DNA of 64,000 nucleotides from Sporosarcina sp. BP05 (GTDB lineage Bacteria > Bacillota > Bacilli > Bacillales_A > Planococcaceae): NCBI RefSeq assembly GCF_014282005.1, contig NZ_JACFTD010000004.1, positions 124,001-188,000 on the forward strand, read 5' to 3'. A program made the translations under genes and the position numbers. Shown piece after piece: positions 57,325 through 64,000 of the stretch. Numbering within the stretch: the first letter of the stretch is position 1; each line of letters opens with the position of its first letter. Under the pieces are notes generated by a model. It did not search any database. It had not been told where the DNA came from and was given only the letters and a program-made list of their open reading frames with translations.

Positions 57325-58680
57325 TTAAATTTCCTCCCCTTCGTTCATTGTAATCGTTTGGACCGTTGCTTCTGCGGTTCCGTCTTGCAACCGTATTTGA
57401 ATGTTTCCACCAACCTCTAGTGATTTTGCAGAATTGGCAACTTCGTTGTTCTGATAAACAATCGAATACCCACGTTCCATAATAGTCAGTGGGTTAAGTG
57501 CCTTCAGCATACGTACAGATGCATGGAAACGATCACTTTGGATGCGGACCTCTTGATGAACTCCCCGTGTTAGACGATCCGTCAGTGCCGCTACATTCCT
57601 GTGTCCTTCTTTGATTCGCTGTTCAGGCGAGAAAGTGGACAGCATGCTACTCAATCGTTGGTGCTGGGATAAACGGTATCCCGTAATATCTTGTCCACTT
57701 CGAAAGAGTCTACCTTCAAGTCCAATCAATCTTTCAGTGAATGGGCGATAAAGACGCTCTGGAAATTGAAGTGGGTAGGATGTTTGTAAGCTTGTTAGAC
57801 GTTTGCGTTCATTTTTTATCTGATTGGAAAGGGATTTATAAATGGCACGTTTTCGGTCCAATAGCCTTTCAAACAACTCGTCGCGAGCCGGAACGGCCAT
57901 TTCAGCAGCAGCAGTAGGCGTAGGCGCTCTTCTGTCCGAGACAAAATCGGCAATTGTCGTGTCGGTTTCATGCCCGACAGCACTAATAACCGGAATTCGG
58001 CATGAAAAGATTGCCCGTGCGACCGATTCTTCATTGAACGCCCACAGGTCTTCGATGGAACCTCCGCCACGTCCAACGATGAGCACATCGATGGAGCCAT
58101 ATGTATCTGCCTGTTCGATTGATTTAACGATGGAAGGTGCTGCTTGCGCTCCCTGTACAATCGCAGGAAATAAAATGATTTCTGCAAGTGGGTAACGCCT
58201 TTCAATTGTTGAACAAATATCTTGGATTGCGGCACCTGATTGCGCCGTAACTACACCAATTTTAGTTGGAAACGAAGGCAACGGTCTTTTCCAGCGAGCA
58301 TCGAATAGACCTTCTTTCCCTAGACTTTCCTTCAATTGTTCAAATGCGAGATACAGCGCACCGATACCATCGGGTTGCATTGATTGGACATATAATTGAT
58401 AGCTTCCGCTCGTTTCAAAAACGGTTACATCACCCGTAATCAGTACGTTCATGCCGTTTTCAGGCTTAAATTTGAGACTGGATGCGCTTGAACGGAACAT
58501 AGCTGACTGGATCCTACTTTTTTCATCTTTTAAGGTGAAATAAATATGTCCGCTCGGATGACTTTTAACGTTCGACAGTTCGCCTTTGACAAACACATTG
58601 CGCAAATGGGGATCCGCATCGAACTTCCGTTTAATGTATTTTGTTAATGCTTGTACAGACAAGTGTGGGTTTCCGGCCAA
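57325..58680 (-). CDS. xseA: Exodeoxyribonuclease VII large subunit
   Basis: 451 residues: N-terminal OB domain (FVKGELSNVKSHPSGHIYF), catalytic centre with VLIVGRGGGSIEDLWAFN and SAVGHETDTTIADFVSD, then coiled coil and C-terminal repeat. TTG start at 58680 with GGGAGG eight bases upstream. Confidence 0.96.
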   Translation of the reverse strand: MAGNPHLSVQALTKYIKRKFDADPHLRNVFVKGELSNVKSHPSGHIYFTLKDEKSRIQSAMFRSSASSLKFKPENGMNVLITGDVTVFETSGSYQLYVQSMQPDGIGALYLAFEQLKESLGKEGLFDARWKRPLPSFPTKIGVVTAQSGAAIQDICSTIERRYPLAEIILFPAIVQGAQAAPSIVKSIEQADTYGSIDVLIVGRGGGSIEDLWAFNEESVARAIFSCRIPVISAVGHETDTTIADFVSDRRAPTPTAAAEMAVPARDELFERLLDRKRAIYKSLSNQIKNERKRLTSLQTSYPLQFPERLYRPFTERLIGLEGRLFRSGQDITGYRLSQHQRLSSMLSTFSPEQRIKEGHRNVAALTDRLTRGVHQEVRIQSDRFHASVRMLKALNPLTIMERGYSIVYQNNEVANSAKSLEVGGNIQIRLQDGTAEATVQTITMNEGEEI

Positions 58681-58712
58681 CAGTCCCGCCTCCCGATTCT
58701 TGACGTATAGAA

Positions 58713-58740
58713 ACGCTGTCTTTTCTAAGAAAAACAGCGT
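58713..58740. repeat. Hairpin between folD and xseA
   Basis: Stem ACGCTGT/ACAGCGT with extra A/T pairing inside. Located 13 bases past the folD stop; T-run is poor, so partial termination at best. Confidence 0.55.
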
Positions 58741-58752
58741 CCGTCCAATTTT

Positions 58753-59628
58753 TTATAGTATTTGTGAACATTTTCCTTCTGCAGAAGCTTTTTCTGCACT
58801 ATGAAGTGTATTTTTCAGTAACATCGTAATCGTCATTGGACCTACCCCACCTGGAACCGGTGTAATAGCTGAAGCTTTCGTTTTTGCCGATTCGAAATCA
58901 ACGTCCCCGCATAATTTACCATTCTCATCGCGGTTCATGCCAACATCTATCACGACAGCGCCTTCTTTAATATGCTTATCTGTAATAAACTTCGTCTTGC
59001 CAATTGCGACAATTAGAATATCGGCCTGTTTTGTAAATGAGGCTAAATCCTCCGTTTTAGAGTGGCAGTATGTGACTGTAGCATCACGCTGCAACAGCAA
59101 TTGGCCCATCGGTTTTCCGACAATGTTACTACGGCCAACGATAACAGCATGCTTACCGCTTATTTCAGTACCTGTCCGTTCTAGAAGTTTGATGATACCG
59201 TATGGTGTGCATGATAGGAATGCTTTTTGACCTATAATCATTTTCCCAACGTTTTCCGGATGGAATCCATCTACGTCTTTTGTCGGATCAATTGCACGGA
59301 TGACAAGATTTTCGTCGATATGGTCAGGTAATGGAAGCTGAACCAGAATACCATGAATCGAATCATCATTATTCAACCGTGTAACATGATCGAGTAACTC
59401 TTTTTCGGATACCGTGACTGGAAGTTCAATCAGTTCAGATTTCATGCCTACTTCCGAACTTGATTTCTGCTTGTTCCTAACATATGTACGGGAAGCCTGA
59501 TTCTCACCTACAAGGACGACTGCAAGCCCGGGTTGACAACCATGCTCTTTCAACGCAGTTACTCTTTCCTTGATTTCGTCTCTGATTTCTTGTCCAATTG
59601 CTTTTCCATCAATCAGTTTTCCAGTCAT
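58753..59628 (-). CDS. folD: Methylene-THF dehydrogenase/cyclohydrolase FolD
   Basis: Bifunctional folate C1 enzyme. 291 residues: [19 protein letters not shown] with the catalytic lysine, [29 protein letters not shown] at the NADP site, [15 protein letters not shown]. Supplies the methylene-THF used by ThyA. Confidence 0.96.
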   Translation of the reverse strand: MTGKLIDGKAIGQEIRDEIKERVTALKEHGCQPGLAVVLVGENQASRTYVRNKQKSSSEVGMKSELIELPVTVSEKELLDHVTRLNNDDSIHGILVQLPLPDHIDENLVIRAIDPTKDVDGFHPENVGKMIIGQKAFLSCTPYGIIKLLERTGTEISGKHAVIVGRSNIVGKPMGQLLLQRDATVTYCHSKTEDLASFTKQADILIVAIGKTKFITDKHIKEGAVVIDVGMNRDENGKLCGDVDFESAKTKASAITPVPGGVGPMTITMLLKNTLHSAEKASAEGKCSQIL

Positions 59629-59653
59629 CCTGATACCCCCAAAATGGTTTTAA

Positions 59654-60034
59654 TTATTTTTCTTCAAACTTCGATAGTACACCGTTCACAAAACGGCCTG
59701 ATTTTTCATCGCCGAATGTTTTACATAGCTCGATTGCCTCATTCAAGACCACTCTGTGTGGTACTTCTTCATTGAACAGCAATTCATAAACTGCAATTCT
59801 CAAAACGGTCCGTTCAATTTTCGGAAGACGATCCAATGACCAGTGTTCCAGCTTTCCTGTGAGGACCTCATCTATTGCTTCCTTATTTTGCACAGTTCCC
59901 CGCACAAGCTGTTCATAGAAGCGGTTTGCTGGTTCTTCAACAATGTAGTTAATAGCTTCATCTACACTCAATTCTGTATTATCAAGTTGAAAAAGTGTTT
60001 GTACTGCTTTTTCACGTGCTTCTCTTCGCTTCAT
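59654..60034 (-). CDS. nusB: Transcription antitermination factor NusB
   Basis: 126 residues, RNA-binding helical protein for rRNA antitermination (RREAREKAVQTLFQL, LPKIERTVLRIAVYELLF, LNEAIELCKTFGDEKSGRFV). ATG at 60034 with GGAGGAG nine bases upstream; the GTG at 60052 is inside that site. Confidence 0.95.
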   Translation of the reverse strand: MKRREAREKAVQTLFQLDNTELSVDEAINYIVEEPANRFYEQLVRGTVQNKEAIDEVLTGKLEHWSLDRLPKIERTVLRIAVYELLFNEEVPHRVVLNEAIELCKTFGDEKSGRFVNGVLSKFEEK

Positions 60035-60113
60035 CTTCTTATTCTCCTCCACTACCGTATCTCTAGGGCATTATCATAGCATAAACAGGTTGCCGGATAC
60101 AGTAAGACAAGTT

Positions 60114-60143
60114 GAAAAGCATCATCCGGCTGGACGATGCTTT
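60114..60143. terminator. Terminator of the Asp23-family gene
   Basis: Stem AAAAGCATCATCC/GGACGATGCTTTT with one mismatch and a four-base loop, just past the stop at 60149. Confidence 0.82.
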
Positions 60144-60148
60144 TCAGA

Positions 60149-60550
60149 TCATACCGTTTCCGCTCCAGCCTCAAACTGGATCCCTGTAATATGGACATTG
60201 ACTTCTTTCGTTTCAAGGGAAGTCATGTGGAAAATTGCATGACGAACTTGCTTTTGGATATCCCCGGCAATAGCAGGTACAGAATAGCCATATTCGACAA
60301 CGCAATAGACGTCAATCGTCAGGCCATCTTCAGACCATTCCGTTTTGACCCCTTTACCATAGTTCATTTTACCGAACTTTTCCGCAACTCCTGTGGCAAA
60401 GTTTCCTCTTGTATTCGCGACGCCTTTAACTTCCGTCGTTGCAATTCCGATAATCACTTCAAGAACTTCGGGAGCAAGCTGGACGCGTCCGAGCTCACCA
60501 TCTCCCGCCGGAGCCATTCCGACGAATGTAGGAATTGTTTTGTCAGTCAT
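60149..60550 (-). CDS. Asp23/Gls24 family envelope stress protein (YqhY type)
   Basis: 133 residues of the DUF322 family (LAPEVLEVIIGIATTEVKGV, ending VNVHITGIQFE). The B. subtilis homologue YqhY follows accB-accC and affects their control; the same order occurs here (18 bases after accC). Cytosolic. Confidence 0.92.
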   Translation of the reverse strand: MTDKTIPTFVGMAPAGDGELGRVQLAPEVLEVIIGIATTEVKGVANTRGNFATGVAEKFGKMNYGKGVKTEWSEDGLTIDVYCVVEYGYSVPAIAGDIQKQVRHAIFHMTSLETKEVNVHITGIQFEAGAETV

Positions 60551-60567
60551 TCCAAGTCCCCTCCCTT

Positions 60568-61914
60568 TCAGTTCATAATCGAATATTTTTCAAGAAATTT
60601 CGTATCGAAATCGCCTGATTTGAAGACTTCGTTGTCCATAAGTCTCAAGTGGAACGGGATGGTTGTTTCGACACCCTCGATGATAAATTCATCAAGCGCC
60701 CGTTTCATCCTAGCTACTGCTTCATCTCTTGTATCCGCATGTACAATGAGTTTCGCAACCATTGAATCGTAATAAGGTGGGATTGAATAGCCCGTATACA
60801 TGGCCGAATCTACACGAACGCCAAAGCCGCCTGGAGGCATATACATGGTTACTTTCCCCGGTGAAGGCATAAAGTTTTTCGATGGATTTTCTGCGTTGAT
60901 GCGACATTCGATTGACCAGCCATTGATTTTAATATCTTCTTGGCGATAAGCTAGTTTTTCACCCGACGCGATTTTCAGTTGCTGTTGTACCAAGTCAATA
61001 CCTGTAATCATTTCTGTAATCGTGTGTTCTACTTGGATTCGCGTATTCATTTCCATGAAATAGAACTTTTGATTGATATGATCGAAAATGAATTCAACTG
61101 TTCCAGCGCCCTCATAATTGACGGCTTCTGCCGCTTTGACCGCCGCTTCGCCTACTGCCAATCTTAGTTCAGGTGTTAGGGCCGGTGATGGTCCTTCTTC
61201 AACAAGCTTTTGCATCCTGCGCTGAATCGAACAGTCACGTTCTCCGAGATGGATTGTATTACCATGTTTGTCAGCAAGTATTTGAACCTCGATATGGCGG
61301 AACACTTCAATAAACTTCTCAAGGTAAACGCCAGGATTGCCAAAGGCAGCAGCAGCCTCTTTTTGAGTGATTTTGATGCCATTGATTAACTCAGCAGCAT
61401 CCCTCGCAACACGAATCCCTTTACCTCCACCGCCTGCTGTGGCTTTGATGATAACTGGAAAACCAATTTCTTCAGCGATTCGAAGACCATCTTGTTCATC
61501 AGCAACGATTCCAGTAGAACCTGGAACAATTGGCACGCCTGCTTCTCGCATTGTTTCACGTGCTACGTCTTTCGTACCCATCCGTGAAATATTGTCAGAA
61601 GTAGGTCCGATAAATTCGATATTGACCTCTTCACACAGTTCGGCAAAACTTGCATTTTCTGCCAGGAAACCATATCCCGGATGAATTCCGTCGCAACCAG
61701 TTAATTTTGCAACACTAATGATATTTGAAAAGTTTAGGTAGCTGTCTTTAGATAATTTTGGACCGACACAATATGCTTCATCTGCTAATTCGACGTGAAG
61801 AGCTTCCTGATCAGCTTCTGAATAAACCGCGACCGTTTTAATACCAAGTTCTTTACAAGCCCTGATGATACGTACGGCAATTTCACCACGGTTAGCTATT
61901 AAAACTTTTTTCAT
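60568..61914 (-). CDS. accC: Biotin carboxylase subunit of acetyl-CoA carboxylase
   Basis: Carboxylates the biotin on AccB with ATP and bicarbonate. 448 residues: [22 protein letters not shown]-grasp [18 protein letters not shown] and [16 protein letters not shown]. Cotranscribed with accB (13-base gap). Confidence 0.97.
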   Translation of the reverse strand: MKKVLIANRGEIAVRIIRACKELGIKTVAVYSEADQEALHVELADEAYCVGPKLSKDSYLNFSNIISVAKLTGCDGIHPGYGFLAENASFAELCEEVNIEFIGPTSDNISRMGTKDVARETMREAGVPIVPGSTGIVADEQDGLRIAEEIGFPVIIKATAGGGGKGIRVARDAAELINGIKITQKEAAAAFGNPGVYLEKFIEVFRHIEVQILADKHGNTIHLGERDCSIQRRMQKLVEEGPSPALTPELRLAVGEAAVKAAEAVNYEGAGTVEFIFDHINQKFYFMEMNTRIQVEHTITEMITGIDLVQQQLKIASGEKLAYRQEDIKINGWSIECRINAENPSKNFMPSPGKVTMYMPPGGFGVRVDSAMYTGYSIPPYYDSMVAKLIVHADTRDEAVARMKRALDEFIIEGVETTIPFHLRLMDNEVFKSGDFDTKFLEKYSIMN

Positions 61915-61927
61915 TTTTCATTCCTCC

Positions 61928-62437
61928 TTAATTAGCTCTTACAAGGAAGAGAGGCTGTCCGTATTCAACGAGCTGTCCGTCTTTCACGAGAATCTCGACG
62001 ATTTCCCCTGAAACTTCCGCTTCAATTTCATTGAATAGCTTCATCGCTTCTACGATGCATACGATAGCTTCTGGCTTCACACTGTCACCTTTTTGTACAT
62101 ATGCTGGAATATCAGGGGAAGATGCTGAATAGAACGTTCCAACCATCGGTGATGTAATTTTGTGTAGCGATGGATCTTCCACTTGTACTTCAGCAACAGG
62201 CGCCACTGGTGTTACCTGTTGAGGTGCAACTACTTCTACTGTTCGCTGAACTTGCACAGCAGAAATCTCCTGCTGAACAGGTTGTTCTTGTTCGACAACT
62301 GTTGAAGGTACTGCAGCTTGTGCACCACTACCTTTTTTTAATACGAGTTTTGCACCATCTGATTCAAAAGTAAATTTTTCAATTGAAGATTGATCAATTA
62401 GTTTAATAATTTCACGGATTTCTTGAATTTTTAGCAT
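61928..62437 (-). CDS. accB: Biotin carboxyl carrier protein
   Basis: 169 residues: N-terminal dimer region, Val/Gln/Pro-rich linker, biotinyl domain with biotin lysine in CIVEAMKLFNEIEAE. The ATG at 62437 has AGGAGAA upstream. First gene of accB-accC-asp23. Confidence 0.96.
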   Translation of the reverse strand: MLKIQEIREIIKLIDQSSIEKFTFESDGAKLVLKKGSGAQAAVPSTVVEQEQPVQQEISAVQVQRTVEVVAPQQVTPVAPVAEVQVEDPSLHKITSPMVGTFYSASSPDIPAYVQKGDSVKPEAIVCIVEAMKLFNEIEAEVSGEIVEILVKDGQLVEYGQPLFLVRAN

Positions 62438-62543
62438 GATCGATTCTCCTGACTTCATTATAATTAGGTTCTTTAACTATTTTAGCTGTTTTCGCCCCAT
62501 ATTGAAATAGATAATGATCATTTACATTAAAGTTTGCTGTAAA

Positions 62544-62570
62544 ATAAAAAAAAGACCCTATTTAGGGCCT
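62544..62570 (-). terminator. Terminator of the spoIIIA operon
   Basis: Minus-strand stem GGCCCTA/TAGGGTC with a short loop and a run of T, 14 bases past the spoIIIAH stop. Confidence 0.85.
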
Positions 62571-62583
62571 TCACTTTCCGTAC

Positions 62584-63132
62584 TCATTCCGCGTCACCAG
62601 TGAAAGTAATATCCACTGCTTTTGCATCTTTCCAACTCGTCATGACGTAATGAGTAATTTCTTCCGCCATTTTTGCTGAATGGCCTTCCTGGGAAAGGAC
62701 AGTAATTTTCACTTCTCCGTCTTCATTGTAGACAAATGCTTCAGGATATCCCATCGCTATAATTTGTAATTCCATCAGTGCCTCAGCTGATGCACGTTTA
62801 TTCAGCTGACCTATCTCTTCGTACACTTCGTTTTTTTGTTCGGCTGTTAAATCAGACGATAATATTTTAGACAACAATTGCTCCCCTGTTTTGCTTCGTT
62901 CATCACGTACCGTCATCCGCATTTCTTCGAATACAACGGCCTCAGCGAAGACGGGTGCTGTTTTTTCTGCATCACCCGTTTTTTCGACCAGTTGTACAGC
63001 ACTATCTGAGTCTTTAAAAATGTTGATTCCATCGAACGGCATTGGTGATTTTTCCTTGATGTAATAGATGGAGATAACTGCAACTAGGCTAAGCAATGTT
63101 AAAAACCATACTGTTCTTTTATTCGTTCTCAT
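62584..63132 (-). CDS. spoIIIAH: Stage III sporulation protein AH
   Basis: Mother-cell membrane protein that pairs with forespore SpoIIQ to form the feeding-tube channel. 182 residues: one membrane helix (7-25), then the YscJ/FliF-like domain (TAEQKNEVYEEIGQLNKRAS, ITVLSQEGHSAKMAEEI). Overlaps spoIIIAG by 14 bases. Confidence 0.95.
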   Translation of the reverse strand: MRTNKRTVWFLTLLSLVAVISIYYIKEKSPMPFDGINIFKDSDSAVQLVEKTGDAEKTAPVFAEAVVFEEMRMTVRDERSKTGEQLLSKILSSDLTAEQKNEVYEEIGQLNKRASAEALMELQIIAMGYPEAFVYNEDGEVKITVLSQEGHSAKMAEEITHYVMTSWKDAKAVDITFTGDAE

Positions 63133-63589
63133 TAGTGTTCCCCCTATTATTCATTTTTGCGATGACAATTCGATGTTCGGGCAGCTGGAGGACGGTTGAC
63201 AAGATCTTCGATAATTTGCTCTGAATTTTCAAGTCTTCCGCGCCTTCCGCAACGACAAGTACGCCTTGTAGCTCACTTCCCTTATTAGCCGATGCAGTGG
63301 ACGTTGAAAAGTAATTGGATAACGGATTAGTGGACTCCCTATTTTCATAATGGAAATATAACGAGATTTCCCCAATCCCTTCAATTTTCATCAGCGCCTC
63401 TTGTAGTGCTGCAAATTCCCCGCTCTCCTCCCTCTTTCCCTTCTCCCCCCCGATGACACCAAGACTAGAATTGATGAAAATGATGACCAGGATAACAATC
63501 GTTCCGAGGAGGATCGTATGGGTTTTCCTTGTTGGTTTGTGCATATTATCACCATTTCCGCTCATTGTGCCGCTTGTACGACCTGTCAT
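63119..63589 (-). CDS. spoIIIAG: Stage III sporulation protein AG
   Basis: Ring-forming component of the A-Q channel. About 156 residues, well below the roughly 230 of B. subtilis. Membrane helix about 27-46 (ILLGTIVILVIIFINSS), then the ring domain with IEGIGEISLYFHYEN and ELQGVLVVAEGAEDL. The start is unclear: ATG at 63589 has no ribosome site; an ATG at 63544 follows GGTGAT closely. The short N-terminus goes with the shortened spoIIIAF next to it. Confidence 0.88.
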   Translation of the reverse strand: MTGRTSGTMSGNGDNMHKPTRKTHTILLGTIVILVIIFINSSLGVIGGEKGKREESGEFAALQEALMKIEGIGEISLYFHYENRESTNPLSNYFSTSTASANKGSELQGVLVVAEGAEDLKIQSKLSKILSTVLQLPEHRIVIAKMNNRGNTNENE

Positions 63590-63611
63590 CAATGAATCAT
63601 TTTATGCAGTT

Positions 63612-63778
63612 TCATAGAAGGCTATGACCAAAAATCTTGAAGAATGATTGAATCATCCAAATGCCCATCGCGAGTTTAATAATTGGCAGGAAATTTTCTT
63701 CTGTTTCATTTGGAAATAACAACATAATTGTTGAAGCAAAAAGGGTGATAAGCAGGACACCTGCTAAAAAGACTCCAT
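63612..63778 (-). pseudogene. spoIIIAF: Truncated, frameshifted spoIIIAF
   Basis: After the spoIIIAE stop an ATG at 63778 opens MESF, then hits TAG. Adding one T to the T5 run at 63766-63770 joins it to LAGVLLITLFASTIMLLF, PNETEENFLPIIKLAMG and KIFGHSLL, which ends at a TGA. This gives about 56 residues matching only the two membrane helices of SpoIIIAF; the 130-150-residue soluble domain is absent, and there is no room for it before spoIIIAG. Either a real remnant or an active short form with a sequencing error in the T-run. Confidence 0.6.
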
Positions 63779-63786
63779 TCCCCGCC

Positions 63787-64000
63787 TCATTTCATTGTAG
63801 TTATCAACTTCACAAGGATTATTGAAAAAAGCGCAGTATAGATAAACGCAAAAGCGATTAAAAAAGAAACCGCACATAACACAAATAATGTTCTTCCGAT
63901 ATCATCCAAAATCCCAGTGATATCTTCATTCGCAAATGGTTCGATAAGTGCTGCAGTCCATCTGTAGAAAAACGCGGTAAGCAGTGTTTTGAACGATGGA
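63787..64000 (-). CDS. spoIIIAE: Stage III sporulation protein AE, 3' end
   Basis: The last 70 codons of a membrane protein running off the right edge: FKTLLTAFFYRWTAALIEPF, then GILDDIGRTLFVLCAVSF and a final helix ending KLITTMK. It fits the C-terminus of SpoIIIAE (A-A-L-x-E-P-x-x-D/N, then two helices) and stands in the right operon place. Confidence 0.82.
   Translation of the reverse strand, partial: PSFKTLLTAFFYRWTAALIEPFANEDITGILDDIGRTLFVLCAVSFLIAFAFIYTALFSIILVKLITTMK

Noticed and set aside
1..64000. tRNA, rRNA, insertion sequences or transposases
   Set aside because: No tRNA-like cloverleaf with CCA or rRNA segment was recognised, and no transposase motif or terminal-repeat pair was seen. 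The only mobile-DNA evidence is the phage relic near spo0A.

Overview
The window reads as chromosomal DNA of a low-to-mid GC, endospore-forming Firmicute of the order Bacillales. Gene content and neighbour order (spo0A-spoIVB-recN-argR-tlyA-dxs-ispA-xseBA-folD-nusB-asp23-accCB-spoIIIAHG, the bkd cluster, odhAB, degV-ypmR-ypmS, a gerABC operon) match the Bacillus/Sporosarcina type. I place it near Sporosarcina and related Planococcaceae, but that is inference from memory of synteny, not a search. Almost all genes lie on the minus strand, so the window is best read from right to left.

Layout: 1-4.6 kb holds the end of the 2-oxoglutarate dehydrogenase genes (odhA, odhB) and a MurG-family glycosyltransferase. 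At 4.7-9.7 kb are a MATE transporter (plus) and a three-gene spore germination receptor operon (gerA-gerB-gerC). From 9.8 to 19.3 kb is a housekeeping run: CAP-domain protein, COG0523 GTPase, CtpB-type protease, deoD, yozE, msrA-msrB, ypmS, ypmR, degV, thyA-folA. From 19.4 to 29.7 kb the DNA is AT-rich and accessory. It has at least two genes broken by in-frame stops, an Excalibur-domain membrane protein with 18 copies of a 24-bp repeat, a lone squalene/phytoene-synthase family enzyme, and a pseudouridine utilisation cluster (psuK-psuG-psuT) next to an EamA exporter and a winged-helix/PfkB regulator. From 29.8 to 45 kb is a catabolic block: methylmalonyl-CoA mutase (mutA, mutB, meaB) and the branched-chain amino acid operon ptb-bcd-buk-lpdV-bkdAA-bkdAB-bkdB with its regulator bkdR. 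From 45 to 64 kb are a DUF2627 gene, gdpD, a FapA-family gene, then spo0A and the conserved sporulation, isoprenoid, DNA-metabolism and fatty-acid genes, ending inside spoIIIAE.

How the genes fit together: Leu/Ile/Val are deaminated by bcd and decarboxylated by the bkd complex. Isobutyryl-, isovaleryl- and methylbutyryl-CoA can then be turned into branched acids with ATP gain by ptb and buk, and propionyl-CoA-derived methylmalonyl-CoA can be sent to succinyl-CoA by mutA/mutB and so into the TCA step made by odhAB. spo0A, spoIVB, spoIIIA and the ger operon cover start of sporulation, sigma-K checkpoint signalling, the forespore-mother cell channel and germination.

The least ordinary points are these. 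(1) A second, about 90% identical copy of the last 61 bp of the spo0A region lies 1.09 kb downstream, and between the copies is decayed phage DNA with a recognisable Bro-N antirepressor pseudogene; this looks like the scar of an element integrated at the spo0A 3' end. (2) BkdR lacks the GAFTGA loop and both usual arginine fingers of sigma-54 activators. (3) A winged-helix/PfkB fusion with an altered anion-hole motif sits behind a palindrome whose half-site recurs in the psuK leader. (4) SpoIIIAF is reduced to its two membrane helices and is also out of frame by one base at a T5 run.
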